A stretch of 64,000 bases of DNA from HXMU1420-13 sp034669965 (GCA_034669965.1 JAXMOK010000001.1:372001-436000), one strand, 5' to 3'; shown: positions 52,692 through 62,135, counted from the stretch's first letter. Program-made: numbers and translations. The notes: generated by a model from the sequence alone, not told the origin.

Positions 52692-54425
52692 ATGAGTAAA
52701 CTTAATAATGATTCCAGACGGTTGGATATCGACCGAGCAATGATTGGGATCCTTTCTGTATTTGCAGTTCTTGGAGTATGCCTGGTTTTTACTATAGTAA
52801 TTGCTACAAATACCCTTTCTGGCTTGCGGGGCTTCGCATCATTACAAACATATTGGACTGAAGCCCGAAAAGAAGCTTCCCTTCAATTGGCAAATTTTAT
52901 TGAATCAGAAGACCCTCAGTATTTTGCACGCTTCGATAGTGCCATGTTGTATATGCAAAAAGCTGAGTCGGTTCGTGTTGAACTAATGAAAGACAACTCG
53001 GATCACATTTCAGTGAAACGCCAAATGGGCGATATTTACACGGTGCCTCAGGATCTGGATTTTATGATCACTGCTTTCGAGAATTTCCACACATTTCCTG
53101 ATTTTAAAGAGGCCATTCATGTTTGGGATGTATCGGATGGCTACATCAAAGAGATGCAAGAGCTGGCTAAGTTTAGTAAAAGCAAAATGGATAGCGCTCA
53201 ATTTGATGATACTACACGCCAAGCTGCAATTAAAGAACTCTTTTATTTAGATCGTGAACTAACCCGCATGCAACATGCCCTGGCTGCTTCACTTTCAGAC
53301 GGTGCTCATCTTATAAATACGCTAATTCTGTGGATTTCGATCTCGATTGGACTCATTCTGCTTATCACGGGGTTTCTACTTTCATTCCGGTTCGCAAAAT
53401 CGATGAAGAAATGGCACCGAGCTATCGAAGTTAGTGAACAGCAATACCGCTCGTTGTTCGAGCAAAATCCCAATGCGGTTTGCCTAATTTCGAAACGTGG
53501 CGAATTTGTGGAAGGCAATGATGTACTTACTGAAGTAACAGGTTACACCAAAGACGAATTGATGGGTGAAAACTTCATTCAGTTTTTCGAAGCATATGAA
53601 CTTGAACGCATTGAACCTATTTTTCTACGCACATTAGAAGGAGAACCACAGACTTACGAAACCGTTGGCATAAAGAAAAACGGGGAACGCATGTATTCTG
53701 AAATTACTTCCCTCCCCATTTATATTGATGGTAAGATTACAGGTGTTTACGGTATTATTCATGATATTACCGAGCGAGAGTTAGCTAAACAGCAAATTGA
53801 AGCTCAGCTGATAGAAAAAACAGAGTTGCTAGCTGAAGTTCATGATCGAGTTAAAAATAACCTCGCACTTATTTCGACATTAATTCAACTTCAACGTATT
53901 TCAATTACTGATAAAGAGCAGAAAATGTATTGGGATCGTACCGTTTCTCGTGTGCATTCGATGGCTCTTGTGCATGAACGTGTGTACGCTACCGAGTCGT
54001 TTTCAAGTATTGATATGGAAGGTTGCATCAACGACATCGTACAAAATGTGTGCGACAGCAAGTTACCTTCAGACAACTGGAAAGCGGAAGCTAAGCCTGA
54101 ACAAGTATATTTGGGTATTAAACAAGCAATGTCGGTTGGATTGTTGCTTAATGAAATACTCGAAAGCTATTGCATTCTGGCCCAAAAAACATCCGGTGGT
54201 GGATGCATATCTACACAATTTATTGAGCTTGAAAATGAACTATGCTTGAAAGTGCTTGCCAAATCTAAAATAGAAGACATTCGCTTCGAACTTGAACCAA
54301 CAGCACTGGGCATGAAATTAATTAACGTACTTGTGAAGCAGCTTAAAGGAACTTACGCACTAAATAATGTTAATGGCAGTAGTATTGAAGTTCGCTTCAA
54401 AAGAAATGTTAAAGCTAAAAAATGA
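52692..54425 (+). CDS. Degenerate HisKA_2 sensor kinase (probable pseudokinase)
   Basis: The 577-residue protein has two membrane helices (about 17-39 and 208-231), a periplasmic domain (GLRGFASLQTYWTEARKEAS) like that of the kinase at 9021-10841, a PAS domain (about 245-365) and the HisKA_2/HATPase_c region. Catalytic positions are changed: LLAEVHDRVKNN has Asp385 where the phospho-acceptor His normally precedes Arg; the N-box reads NEILESY (Ser for the Mg-binding Asn); no DxGxG G1 box is present in the C-terminal stretch. It is likely unable to phosphorylate. It could act as a scaffold or binding partner. It is followed 27 bp later by a small gene and lies downstream of the sigma-54 regulator. 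Confidence 0.72.
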   Translation: MSKLNNDSRRLDIDRAMIGILSVFAVLGVCLVFTIVIATNTLSGLRGFASLQTYWTEARKEASLQLANFIESEDPQYFARFDSAMLYMQKAESVRVELMKDNSDHISVKRQMGDIYTVPQDLDFMITAFENFHTFPDFKEAIHVWDVSDGYIKEMQELAKFSKSKMDSAQFDDTTRQAAIKELFYLDRELTRMQHALAASLSDGAHLINTLILWISISIGLILLITGFLLSFRFAKSMKKWHRAIEVSEQQYRSLFEQNPNAVCLISKRGEFVEGNDVLTEVTGYTKDELMGENFIQFFEAYELERIEPIFLRTLEGEPQTYETVGIKKNGERMYSEITSLPIYIDGKITGVYGIIHDITERELAKQQIEAQLIEKTELLAEVHDRVKNNLALISTLIQLQRISITDKEQKMYWDRTVSRVHSMALVHERVYATESFSSIDMEGCINDIVQNVCDSKLPSDNWKAEAKPEQVYLGIKQAMSVGLLLNEILESYCILAQKTSGGGCISTQFIELENELCLKVLAKSKIEDIRFELEPTALGMKLINVLVKQLKGTYALNNVNGSSIEVRFKRNVKAKK

Positions 54426-54452
54426 CTCCAATACTGAAAAGATTAACGGATA

Positions 54453-54920
54453 ATGGATAATCCGATTAAGCCTCAAAAATTATACTGGACCAAAGACGCA
54501 TTTAAGTACAATCACAGTATTTTCTCAGGAGCTGAGCTTGTTGGTGAAATCAAAGATAAAACTCTTCATCGATCTGTTAAGGCCACACTATTTGGCCAGA
54601 AATATGTATTCGAGAAAAACGGATTTGTTAAAACAAGCATCTCAATAATAAGCGTAAGCGAAAGAGCTGAAATTGGAAAAATCTCCTGTGCTTTATTTGT
54701 GCCACGAGCCACCATTAAACTAGGCTCTGAAGTGTATAAATGGCGATTTGAGCACATGTTAACACGTAGATGGAATATTTTTGATAGCAGGAATAGAATC
54801 AGACTTTCCGGTAAAAGTAGAAAAGAAGGCTATGTGGAATTGTTTGACGAACATAGCCATGTATTAATGTTGTGCGCCCTTGTTATCCGAAATCATTTTT
54901 CCATGAAAGGGTATTCGTGA
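54453..54920 (+). CDS. Small protein with tubby/LURP-one-like beta fold, unknown function
   Basis: The 155-residue protein is rich in beta strands, without signal peptide or membrane segment. The C-terminal stretch (YKWRFEHMLTRRWNIFDSRNRIRL, then EGYVELFDEHSHVLMLCALVIRNHF) resembles tubby C-terminal-like/LURP-one proteins. I would not assign a function. It lies 27 bp downstream of the pseudokinase on the same strand and is probably co-transcribed with it. Confidence 0.55.
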   Translation: MDNPIKPQKLYWTKDAFKYNHSIFSGAELVGEIKDKTLHRSVKATLFGQKYVFEKNGFVKTSISIISVSERAEIGKISCALFVPRATIKLGSEVYKWRFEHMLTRRWNIFDSRNRIRLSGKSRKEGYVELFDEHSHVLMLCALVIRNHFSMKGYS

Positions 54921-55200
54921 GTTGGTAATCATCGTTCAATATTCAACATTCGATGTTCAAGTGTTGATTCTATTTCCCATTCACATGTGATTCCCGGTTT
55001 TTATGACCTCACCCGAGCCTCTTCTGCATCAGAAGTGGGTGCTCCTTGTATAGATATTTGCGTTGATTACAGTTTCTAACCCTTGTTGTGAAGAACTGGT
55101 TTGTAACGCCTGAATTAACTATCAGTTCCATTCCTCAGGCAAACATGATTTCAGTTGTTTTGGCGCATTAATCTAATCAATCATATACATTTAGCTCCGA

Positions 55201-55629
55201 ATGGCATCTTCGCACCCAAATATTTATCTAAAGCTTAGCTTCACTATTTTTTCAGTTGTTTATAGCTTCCTATTTATTGGATTAGCAATTTTTTTGACTG
55301 GTGGAGGCCATGGTTGGAATTCTTCATTTTGGGCATCTTGCTTAATAATTTTTTCGCTACCAATTTCTGGTTTTGCTTGGCTGTATAGAAAAACGAAAAA
55401 AGGTAAAAAGTATTCCATCATTGCTATTTCGATAGCACTTTTTGCAGATGTATTACTTCTTAGCCTAACCTATTTCGAGGGATTTGAAAATGCTTTTTCA
55501 CCTTTACAATTTGACCTAAATGGAGAGTTTGGGTCTTTAGTATTTAGCTGGTATTTGCTTTGGTGCATATGGCAGCTCATTACAGTCACTGTCTTTGGGT
55601 ACAACGTTAAACAAAGTGGCATAGAATAA
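55201..55629 (+). CDS. Hypothetical four-helix membrane protein
   Basis: The 142-residue protein has about four hydrophobic segments (near residues 12-32, 42-62, 75-92 and 112-134). A charged loop (RKTKKGKKYS) lies between helices 2 and 3. No family recognised. It is separated from its neighbours by 150-280 bp and looks like part of an accessory gene island inside the flagellar region. Confidence 0.5.
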   Translation: MASSHPNIYLKLSFTIFSVVYSFLFIGLAIFLTGGGHGWNSSFWASCLIIFSLPISGFAWLYRKTKKGKKYSIIAISIALFADVLLLSLTYFEGFENAFSPLQFDLNGEFGSLVFSWYLLWCIWQLITVTVFGYNVKQSGIE

Positions 55630-55781
55630 GTGTGTATGTTGAACTTAGGTAAGCTCTACACTTATACTTCGAGCAATAAAATTGTTCGATTACTTCAAAA
55701 ATAACTTAGTACCTGCACCAAATTACTACGAGTAGTTTATTCGTTCGTTTTAAATGTGTTTTAGATTAATTACATTAATGT

Positions 55782-56021
55782 ATGTCGGAAAAAGAACTCA
55801 TAAAACAACTCAAGAAACTTCCATCCGAAGCTCAAAAAGAAGCAGCGGATTTTGTCGAATTTCTATCTAAAAAATATCTTCAACCATCTGATGAATCTGA
55901 TTCATCAACAAAAAAGTCTATCTTGAAAAGTTCATTTCGAGGGATATGGAAAGATCGACTTGATATGCAGGATAGTACGAAATGGGTTAGAGAACTTAGA
56001 AAAAGCCGTTTTTCTGAATAA
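55782..56021 (+). CDS. DUF2281-type antitoxin (VapB-like)
   Basis: The 79-residue protein begins MSEKELIKQLKKLPSEAQKEAADFVEFL, the usual DUF2281 N-terminus, and ends in a basic segment (KSSFRGIWKDRLDMQDSTKWVRELRKS) that would wrap the toxin. The start of the PIN toxin gene is 8 bp downstream. Such antitoxins bind the toxin and repress their own operon. Confidence 0.75.
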   Translation: MSEKELIKQLKKLPSEAQKEAADFVEFLSKKYLQPSDESDSSTKKSILKSSFRGIWKDRLDMQDSTKWVRELRKSRFSE

Positions 56022-56029
56022 TCAACCTT

Positions 56030-56431
56030 ATGGCTCAGCCTGTAATAATTGATACAGATATTTTCATCGACTTTAGCCTGGATAGATCTGATGCGACACA
56101 AACATTAGCACTTCTTGAAGATCAATTCATACTTAGTGTCAGCGTAATTACAGCTATGGAGCTTTATTCAGGGTGTCGTAGTAAGAGAGATTTAAAAAGA
56201 GTCGATGAATTACTTAGTGATATTTACGTAGAATTTGTTTCAGAATCGATTTCAAAACAAGCTTTTCAGTTGATGAAGAAATTTAGATCAAGTCATGGTG
56301 TGGAGATTAACGATATGCTGATTGCCGCAACCTCTTTAGACAAGAAAACAAAATTGATTAGCAAAAATCAGAAACACTATAAGTTTTTACCAGATATTGA
56401 GCTTCTTAAATATCCGTTTAACCGAGCATAG
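56030..56431 (+). CDS. vapC: PIN-domain ribonuclease toxin (VapC)
   Basis: The 133-residue PIN protein has the expected acidic residues: Asp8 and Asp10 in VIIDTDIFIDF, Glu44 in TAMELYSG, Asp95 in EINDMLIAATSL, and the C-terminal LISKNQKHYKFL strand. VapC enzymes cleave RNA (often tRNA or rRNA) in a Mg-dependent way. It is paired 8 bp after its antitoxin, a complete toxin-antitoxin module in a flagellar region. Confidence 0.85.
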   Translation: MAQPVIIDTDIFIDFSLDRSDATQTLALLEDQFILSVSVITAMELYSGCRSKRDLKRVDELLSDIYVEFVSESISKQAFQLMKKFRSSHGVEINDMLIAATSLDKKTKLISKNQKHYKFLPDIELLKYPFNRA

Positions 56432-56563
56432 TTCTGCGTTTAAATCAGACACGTTCGAGTACGCTGGAATGCTTATGAATAATAAAACAAATCATTTACT
56501 TCAAAAACCCTAGGAATTTTACCAATTAAACGCCAGATCGATCGTGAGCCATCAGAAATCAAA

Positions 56564-57046
56564 ATGCAAAATCTAAGTATACTGGGAATTCGCCTCTTCG
56601 CATTTTATATATTTGTACAAGCATTTAAATCCCTACAAAAGATTTCACCTCAATATTACTTTGAGGCATCTAATAATTCGGCAGTAATACTTAATCTTGT
56701 TGCTTTTTTCGGACTTACAATAATGTTTTTTGCTTTATTTAAAGGAGCAAAAAAAATCTCCACATTCATTATTCCAGAAAGTGACGAATTAAAAATAGCC
56801 ATTGATGATTATAAAAAACTTTCTGCGATATTATTTTCAACACTCGGCTTGTACATCATTTATTCGTCTTATAACATGATATTATCTACCATATCATTAA
56901 CAATGAATTTGACTACTGTGAGACCAGAGCTTGTTAGTAGTTCAAATTATCTCTTAGTTTATTTATTTGGCGGTGTCTTTCAATTAATCGCAGGTTTATT
57001 GCTCTTTATCTTTGGTAAAAAAATTGCACAATGGTGGAATGGTTAA
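56564..57046 (+). CDS. Hypothetical four-helix membrane protein
   Basis: The 160-residue protein has an N-terminal hydrophobic segment (LSILGIRLFAFYIFVQAFKSL), further ones near 44-63, 88-108 and 128-152, and a basic end (FGKKIAQWWNG). It resembles small uncharacterised membrane proteins found widely. No function can be given. The gene lies in the accessory run between the toxin-antitoxin pair and the flagellar operon. Confidence 0.5.
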   Translation: MQNLSILGIRLFAFYIFVQAFKSLQKISPQYYFEASNNSAVILNLVAFFGLTIMFFALFKGAKKISTFIIPESDELKIAIDDYKKLSAILFSTLGLYIIYSSYNMILSTISLTMNLTTVRPELVSSSNYLLVYLFGGVFQLIAGLLLFIFGKKIAQWWNG

Positions 57047-57137
57047 AGTTAGCCATCAAAGAATTTAGTTTCCAACGTGTTATTAAAACGAACTTAGACA
57101 ACATGTCTTTAACTTCATCATAGAATTATAAACACTA

Positions 57138-57524
57138 ATGGAATTCAAGTGTAAAATTTTAGAACCGAGCTACCACCGAAAGCCATATTTTGATAGTCAC
57201 GATACTGAAAAAGCTGATAGTTCTTTCGATTGCATTGATTGTGGAAATAGGCTTGAAATAATTTTTAATGAAATTTTAGAATCAGCTTACAATTGGAAAG
57301 AAAAGGTTACCCAATCAAACATAAATAAAATCACCAACCATTTTAATTTAAACGATGTTGGTAAATCTCATGATGGTGGCTTTACATCTATTTTTAAAAA
57401 AGAGTGTCAGCAATGCCAATCAACATACCTTTTCTATTTTGGTCTTACTGAATACCATCATTCTGTTTATAAAGTTGTAAAGCAAGGCATTTCTCAAATT
57501 CTAATCACCAAACTCACCGGATAA
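57138..57524 (+). CDS. Hypothetical protein with two CxxC motifs (zinc-ribbon-like)
   Basis: The 128-residue protein has CIDCGNRL (Cys32, Cys35) and CQQCQSTYLFYFG (Cys91, Cys94), spacing that suggests a zinc-ribbon-type knuckle. Otherwise it is unrecognised. The small gene 22 bp downstream may be co-transcribed. Confidence 0.5.
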   Translation: MEFKCKILEPSYHRKPYFDSHDTEKADSSFDCIDCGNRLEIIFNEILESAYNWKEKVTQSNINKITNHFNLNDVGKSHDGGFTSIFKKECQQCQSTYLFYFGLTEYHHSVYKVVKQGISQILITKLTG

Positions 57525-57546
57525 ACGCAGGCTCTATTTTCTGTAT

Positions 57547-57768
57547 ATGAAAAAAGGGATTAGAAAGTTAAATGAAAACGATATCAAACTAAGATTTCCC
57601 ATCTCAGGAAAACTAGATGGTTGGATTTTCAAAATTGAGGAAATAAGTAATGGCGCTTATCAAGTTTCAGGTTCAGATTTATTTGGTAGAATTGTATCAA
57701 AAACTGGTGATAATCCTGATATCATACTTAATGAATGCATAGAAAAAGCTCTTGAAATGCTACCCTAA
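57547..57768 (+). CDS. Short unknown protein
   Basis: The 73-residue protein (KLDGWIFKIEEISNGAYQVSGSDLFGR then DIILNECIEKALE) has a pattern of strands then a helix, similar to small proteins I recall near toxin/immunity genes. It follows the CxxC protein gene by 22 bp. No ribosome site is obvious. Function unknown. Confidence 0.45.
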   Translation: MKKGIRKLNENDIKLRFPISGKLDGWIFKIEEISNGAYQVSGSDLFGRIVSKTGDNPDIILNECIEKALEMLP

Positions 57769-57923
57769 ATTGAAGTTTCAGATCTTGGCAGGATAACTAG
57801 ACATTATTCATCAAACTATTATCAAATACATTATTAATCTGATCCAGTGTTATGCTACAATAGTCCCATTTAAATTTCCTACAATAGCTCTTAGTAAGAC
57901 CATCAATTTCTTCCCACCCACAA

Positions 57924-57955
57924 TCAAAAAAAGCAGGCCGTTTAGACCTGCTTTT
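57924..57955 (-). terminator. Terminator of the flgH-flgL operon
   Basis: AAAAGCAGG (57929-57937) / CCTGCTTTT (57947-57955) is followed on the minus strand by a T-run. It lies 24 bp past the stop of the GT2-TPR gene. Confidence 0.85.
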
Positions 57956-57979
57956 CCTGTATAGTTAGATAAGGGCTAC

Positions 57980-59332
57980 TTACGCTACTTTCGACGCAAG
58001 ATTTCTCGCCTGCTCAAGGCGACCGGTTTTTACCAGGGTTACAATCAGTCGGCGGCGGAATTCATCGTTTTGCGGGTAGTGATAATGCAACTCAGAATAC
58101 ACTTCGTATACACTTTCATACCAGCCTTGTTGGATGAACAACTCCATGTAATCATTCAGCTGATTGGTTTCTTTTTCAGTTAGATTTTTAGGGAATTTTC
58201 CGGCATATAACTTTTTGAAATAAAAGTCTGCCTTTTCCTTCTCTTCCAATTCGATAGATAGAACCAGTAATTGTTTTACTAGAGAATTATCAAGATTCCC
58301 TTCTTTCAGATCAAATAGTTCTTCTAAATGCTCCGATGCTTCTTCTAAATGACCAGCTTTGAAAGCCAAGTCAACCAAACTGATTAATGTATCATCTATG
58401 GTGATTCGCACGTCGTAGTTAGCACGCGAATGTAGCTTAATGCGCTCATAAAAGGTATTTTCATAATACTTTTTCAGCGACATGTACGCATCATCCCATT
58501 CTTTATTTAGCTGAGATACTTTGAATTTGATGAGATACGGTAGATTCTGAAATGATTCTTCAGCAATCGATTGGTCAGCAGCTGCAAGAGCCTGATTCCA
58601 ACGGAATGTTTCTGCATGGCAACTTGCTATACCATTAAGCGCACTCAAGCGATCAAATGGCATAACCATATCAGAATTTGCCAACTGGCGATATTGTGCA
58701 GCAGCATGAATGTACTTTTTGGCTTTGTATAATCGATATCCATTTTCGATAAACAGCTGAGGAGCGTTATTTGCAATAGATAATTCTTCTTCAATATCAA
58801 GCTCAGCGTTAGGGTTTTTTGTTGCAATTACCTCAATCGGCACATTTGATAATGTGATGCCATTGTTGATGAAGCTTCTGGTTACATCGGGAAGATTAAC
58901 TCCATCAAAATGAAAGCCTTCAAAATTATGGATCAGGCGCATTTGGTAATACTGATAATTCTTTTCGCTTCCGCGATGAATAATCAGCGTTGCTGGCCAC
59001 TCTTTCTTGTTCATCGCAATTTCAGCATCCAATTCAGGTACACGCAGAAACTCGTCGTCTTGCAAATACATTTTCCAAGCATTGCTGCCTTTGTTAAGCA
59101 TCGCATTCCACACTTCTGCTTTTGGAGATTCCGGCTGATATTGATGCCAAATAACTTTTTGCGAAGCCATTAATGGGCTATGCTCTGGTATGGCTACTAC
59201 CACATTACCGAAGGTAGATTTTAGTTCTTCTAGTCGATCTTCGGTAAGATATTTAGTATCGCTTAGGTACCAAACTACATCTACCCAAGTAGCTTTTTTA
59301 TTGGTGTTTGTACTGTTTTGAATGTTGTTCAT
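57980..59332 (-). CDS. Glycosyltransferase-2-like domain fused to TPRs
   Basis: The 450-residue protein has an N-terminal ~170-residue region that looks like a divergent GT-A (family 2) fold: WNAMLNKGSNAWKMYLQDDEFL (Asp93/Glu94 in the position of the DxD/DaDE metal motif) and YYQMRLIHNFEGFHFDGVNLPDV, the region that often reads RLFR...G in such enzymes. Residues ~190-450 are TPR-like helix pairs. It is 29 bp after flgL, so it is in the flgH-flgL transcript. I infer a role in flagellar protein glycosylation; the enzyme may have lost activity, as parts of the fold are not visible. Confidence 0.6.
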   Translation of the reverse strand: MNNIQNSTNTNKKATWVDVVWYLSDTKYLTEDRLEELKSTFGNVVVAIPEHSPLMASQKVIWHQYQPESPKAEVWNAMLNKGSNAWKMYLQDDEFLRVPELDAEIAMNKKEWPATLIIHRGSEKNYQYYQMRLIHNFEGFHFDGVNLPDVTRSFINNGITLSNVPIEVIATKNPNAELDIEEELSIANNAPQLFIENGYRLYKAKKYIHAAAQYRQLANSDMVMPFDRLSALNGIASCHAETFRWNQALAAADQSIAEESFQNLPYLIKFKVSQLNKEWDDAYMSLKKYYENTFYERIKLHSRANYDVRITIDDTLISLVDLAFKAGHLEEASEHLEELFDLKEGNLDNSLVKQLLVLSIELEEKEKADFYFKKLYAGKFPKNLTEKETNQLNDYMELFIQQGWYESVYEVYSELHYHYPQNDEFRRRLIVTLVKTGRLEQARNLASKVA

Positions 59333-59361
59333 TACAACAACCTCTCTGGTTTTGTTCTTGG

Positions 59362-60255
59362 TTAGATATAGTTCAACAATGAGTTGTTAAACATTCGGGT
59401 GTGAACGGCCATGGCCGATTCATAAATCGTTTGATTTTGCTGCAGATCTGAAATTGCTTCGGCATAGTCGGTGTCAACCAGCTTACTAATCTCAGCATTT
59501 TGGGTAATTTTTGTATTCTCATATTGCTCGTACATGTATTCCATCCGTGCAATATTATTCCCCAATCGCGACGTTGCGTCGGTGGTATTGTCGATCAACT
59601 CGTCGGCAGCATCAATTAAATTGTTGAGCGCTTCGCCATCGTCGTTACGAAGCGCATTTTCAATATTCTGTAATATTTCGAAGAAATCGCCTTCATCGGT
59701 ATTTCTAATTTCTGTCCCGGTAATACTTATATCGATATTTACTTTGTTATCGATGGAAACTTGGAGCGCATTCGAATTACTGGTATCTGCAACTCCGCCA
59801 TTTGCGGTAGTATCTAGGGTAAAGGGTTCAGAACCGCTATTCGTACCGGCAAACAAATACCGATCGCCGTAACTCAAATTAAAAGTGGCGATTAATGAAT
59901 CACGAATACCCGTAATTTGATCCGCCATGTTGCTACGGTCTTCAGTGCTGTAAGTATCAGATGATGACTGAACTACTATTCGTTTGATTTCGATTAAATC
60001 ATTAATCGAGGTATCTAATGCATCTTGTGCTAATCTACTCTGGCGTAAACCGCTGTTTATGTTATCCTGAAATTGCTCCGATTCGCGAATATCTTCTTCA
60101 ATTGCACGACTTCGTTGAAACGAAACAGGATCTTGCGATGGAAACCGCACCGCTTTTGCACTCGACAAACTCGATTGAATTTCAGCCATTTGTGTTCGAT
60201 TGCGATTGATATCGCTCATAAAACTGTCAAATACTATCTTATTCGTAACTCTCAT
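59362..60255 (-). CDS. flgL: Hook-filament junction protein FlgL (HAP3)
   Basis: The 297-residue protein has the FlgL N-terminus (MRVTNKIVFDSFMSDINRNRTQMAEIQSSL, then VRFPSQDPVSFQRS), a flagellin-like helical N-domain and C-domain (AEISKLVDTDYAEAISDLQQNQTIYESAM). It joins the hook-filament junction with FlgK. The gene is 10 bp from the flgK stop. Confidence 0.92.
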   Translation of the reverse strand: MRVTNKIVFDSFMSDINRNRTQMAEIQSSLSSAKAVRFPSQDPVSFQRSRAIEEDIRESEQFQDNINSGLRQSRLAQDALDTSINDLIEIKRIVVQSSSDTYSTEDRSNMADQITGIRDSLIATFNLSYGDRYLFAGTNSGSEPFTLDTTANGGVADTSNSNALQVSIDNKVNIDISITGTEIRNTDEGDFFEILQNIENALRNDDGEALNNLIDAADELIDNTTDATSRLGNNIARMEYMYEQYENTKITQNAEISKLVDTDYAEAISDLQQNQTIYESAMAVHTRMFNNSLLNYI

Positions 60256-60265
60256 AATTCAACCT

Positions 60266-61621
60266 TTACACAATGCTTAATAAAGTGTCGTATAATTCTG
60301 TTGCGGTTTGCATCACACGGGCAGCCCCTTGATAAGAATTCTGAAACTGAATCATATTTGCCAGTTCCTCATCAATATTAACACCAGCTTGCCGTTCCTG
60401 CTGAGTTTGCAACATGGCAATCTCAGCTTCTTTTGTTTCAATTTGTGTACTAAGGGTAAATATCTGTGCCCCTGGCTCACTAATTGTTTCAATGGTGAAA
60501 TCAATTAATTTTCTTCCATTTACGATGCCACCTTCTCTCAAATCGTTAATCTGAGCTGCTAAACTTCCATTTCCGGCTTCACCTACAACTGTACTGGTTG
60601 CTATATTTTCTGAATTCGCAAGCAAATCAGGATTTACTGCAATACTTCCGGCACTCAAACTTGCTGGATCAAAAAAGGAACGCGGGGTAGCATCATTTAA
60701 ACCATATCCTGTTTGGTGAATAGCATTCACCTCCGATACAATGGTTGAAGCAATTAAATCGAGTTTAGCTTTCAAATCGGGAATGTCGTTTTCGTACATA
60801 TCGATTTGTGCGCCAAGCTCACCGCCTTTTACTTCCAGTAATGAACCACCGGTAATACGTAATTGTAATTGTTGTTCGTATGGATTGAACTCGCTTTTAA
60901 TAGGAAGCATAAGTTCTTCATCTAATACTCGCACTCCACCGATACGTATTTCAGTAATACCATCGTCGTTCGTTTTTTGTGTGAAGTCGACTAAGTTTGA
61001 AAGTTCCTCAAGTTTTTGAACACGTAAGTCCATGCTTGCGCTATCTATAGTGCCAACTGAAGTACTTTGCCCAATAGATGTATTCAAATCATATATCTCA
61101 GTAAACAATGTGTTTATTTTTGATATAGTGGTAGCTGTGGTTTGTGCTATTACATCTCTTGATTCAACTAAATGTTGATCAAGGTTGTTCAACTTTGTTG
61201 TGAGTTGCTGCGCTTCGGTAAGCAAACTGTTTCTTGCACTAATATCCTGCGGATCACTTGCTAAATCACTAAACTTATCGAAAAACGAACTAATTCGAAC
61301 ATCCAAATCACCACCTGAATTGGTGGTCATTGAAGCTTGTAAGCGCTCAAAAATCTGATTTTTGTAACTCATTGATCCTAAATCCTGACGATTTTGATTC
61401 GTCATTTGATCGTTCATCTCGTTACGCAATCTGGTAGCTGTAGATATGTTCACACCTAAGCCAATATTTCCATATGCCGAGTTATACCCAATTGGAGTTC
61501 TCTCGACACGCTGGCGTGTATAGCCATCGGTATCAGCGTTTACAATATTATTTGAAGTAACGCTAAGTGACCGTTGCGCTCCTGCTAGCCCGCTTTTTGA
61601 TATATCGAATAGCGATTTCAT
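60266..61621 (-). CDS. flgK: Hook-filament junction protein FlgK (HAP1)
   Basis: The 451-residue protein starts MKSLFDISKSGLAGAQRSLSVTSNNIVNADTDGYTRQRVERTP, the flagellar rod/hook N-terminal signature, and ends ANMIQFQNSYQGAARVMQTATELYDTLLSIV. The length is typical for a compact FlgK. It is 10 bp after the FlgN-like gene, on the same strand. Confidence 0.93.
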   Translation of the reverse strand: MKSLFDISKSGLAGAQRSLSVTSNNIVNADTDGYTRQRVERTPIGYNSAYGNIGLGVNISTATRLRNEMNDQMTNQNRQDLGSMSYKNQIFERLQASMTTNSGGDLDVRISSFFDKFSDLASDPQDISARNSLLTEAQQLTTKLNNLDQHLVESRDVIAQTTATTISKINTLFTEIYDLNTSIGQSTSVGTIDSASMDLRVQKLEELSNLVDFTQKTNDDGITEIRIGGVRVLDEELMLPIKSEFNPYEQQLQLRITGGSLLEVKGGELGAQIDMYENDIPDLKAKLDLIASTIVSEVNAIHQTGYGLNDATPRSFFDPASLSAGSIAVNPDLLANSENIATSTVVGEAGNGSLAAQINDLREGGIVNGRKLIDFTIETISEPGAQIFTLSTQIETKEAEIAMLQTQQERQAGVNIDEELANMIQFQNSYQGAARVMQTATELYDTLLSIV

Positions 61622-61631
61622 TTAGCTAAAC

Positions 61632-62135
61632 TCAAGCTTGTTGGTTTAAACTCAATCCTGGCATCAGCGATTGTGTTGTTCCGGTTCGGCCATAATGCTT
61701 GTTCTTTTCTGTGCTTTTGCTGTACAAAGTTTCCAGCATTTTGGCATTATTACTCATAGCAAATTCAAGCAGCTCAACCACCTGATGATGCTTCTGTTGT
61801 AAGCGACTTACATTTTCATGTAGAATGGTCTGCCAATATTCAATTTGCATTGTATACGCCGGGAACATCTCTTTAAGCGCTATCAACTTCAGACCTTTCG
61901 GCTCTTTATTTGATGATAAAATGGAACTCAGTTCCTGAATAAAATCTTGCTCATTTTCAGTATAACGAATTGTTAAAGTTGAATGAAGATTCGCTAACTC
62001 CTCAATCTGATTCGTGTTTGACGAAATGATGGCGTCTATTTGGCGCTCCATTACATCAATCATTCGGTTTGAACTCTCGTGTAGTAGTTCCACTTTTTCC
62101 GAAATAGCCTGCATTTCTTTTGGCATGTTACTCAT
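61632..62135 (-). CDS. flgN: FlgN-like export chaperone
   Basis: The 167-residue helical protein sits directly before flgK, the usual place of flgN. Its helix-rich body and the C-terminal GLSLNQQA tail fit FlgN proteins, which bind FlgK and FlgL for export. It overlaps the upstream rod-binding protein gene by 8 bp, indicating translational coupling. Confidence 0.7.
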   Translation of the reverse strand: MSNMPKEMQAISEKVELLHESSNRMIDVMERQIDAIISSNTNQIEELANLHSTLTIRYTENEQDFIQELSSILSSNKEPKGLKLIALKEMFPAYTMQIEYWQTILHENVSRLQQKHHQVVELLEFAMSNNAKMLETLYSKSTEKNKHYGRTGTTQSLMPGLSLNQQA

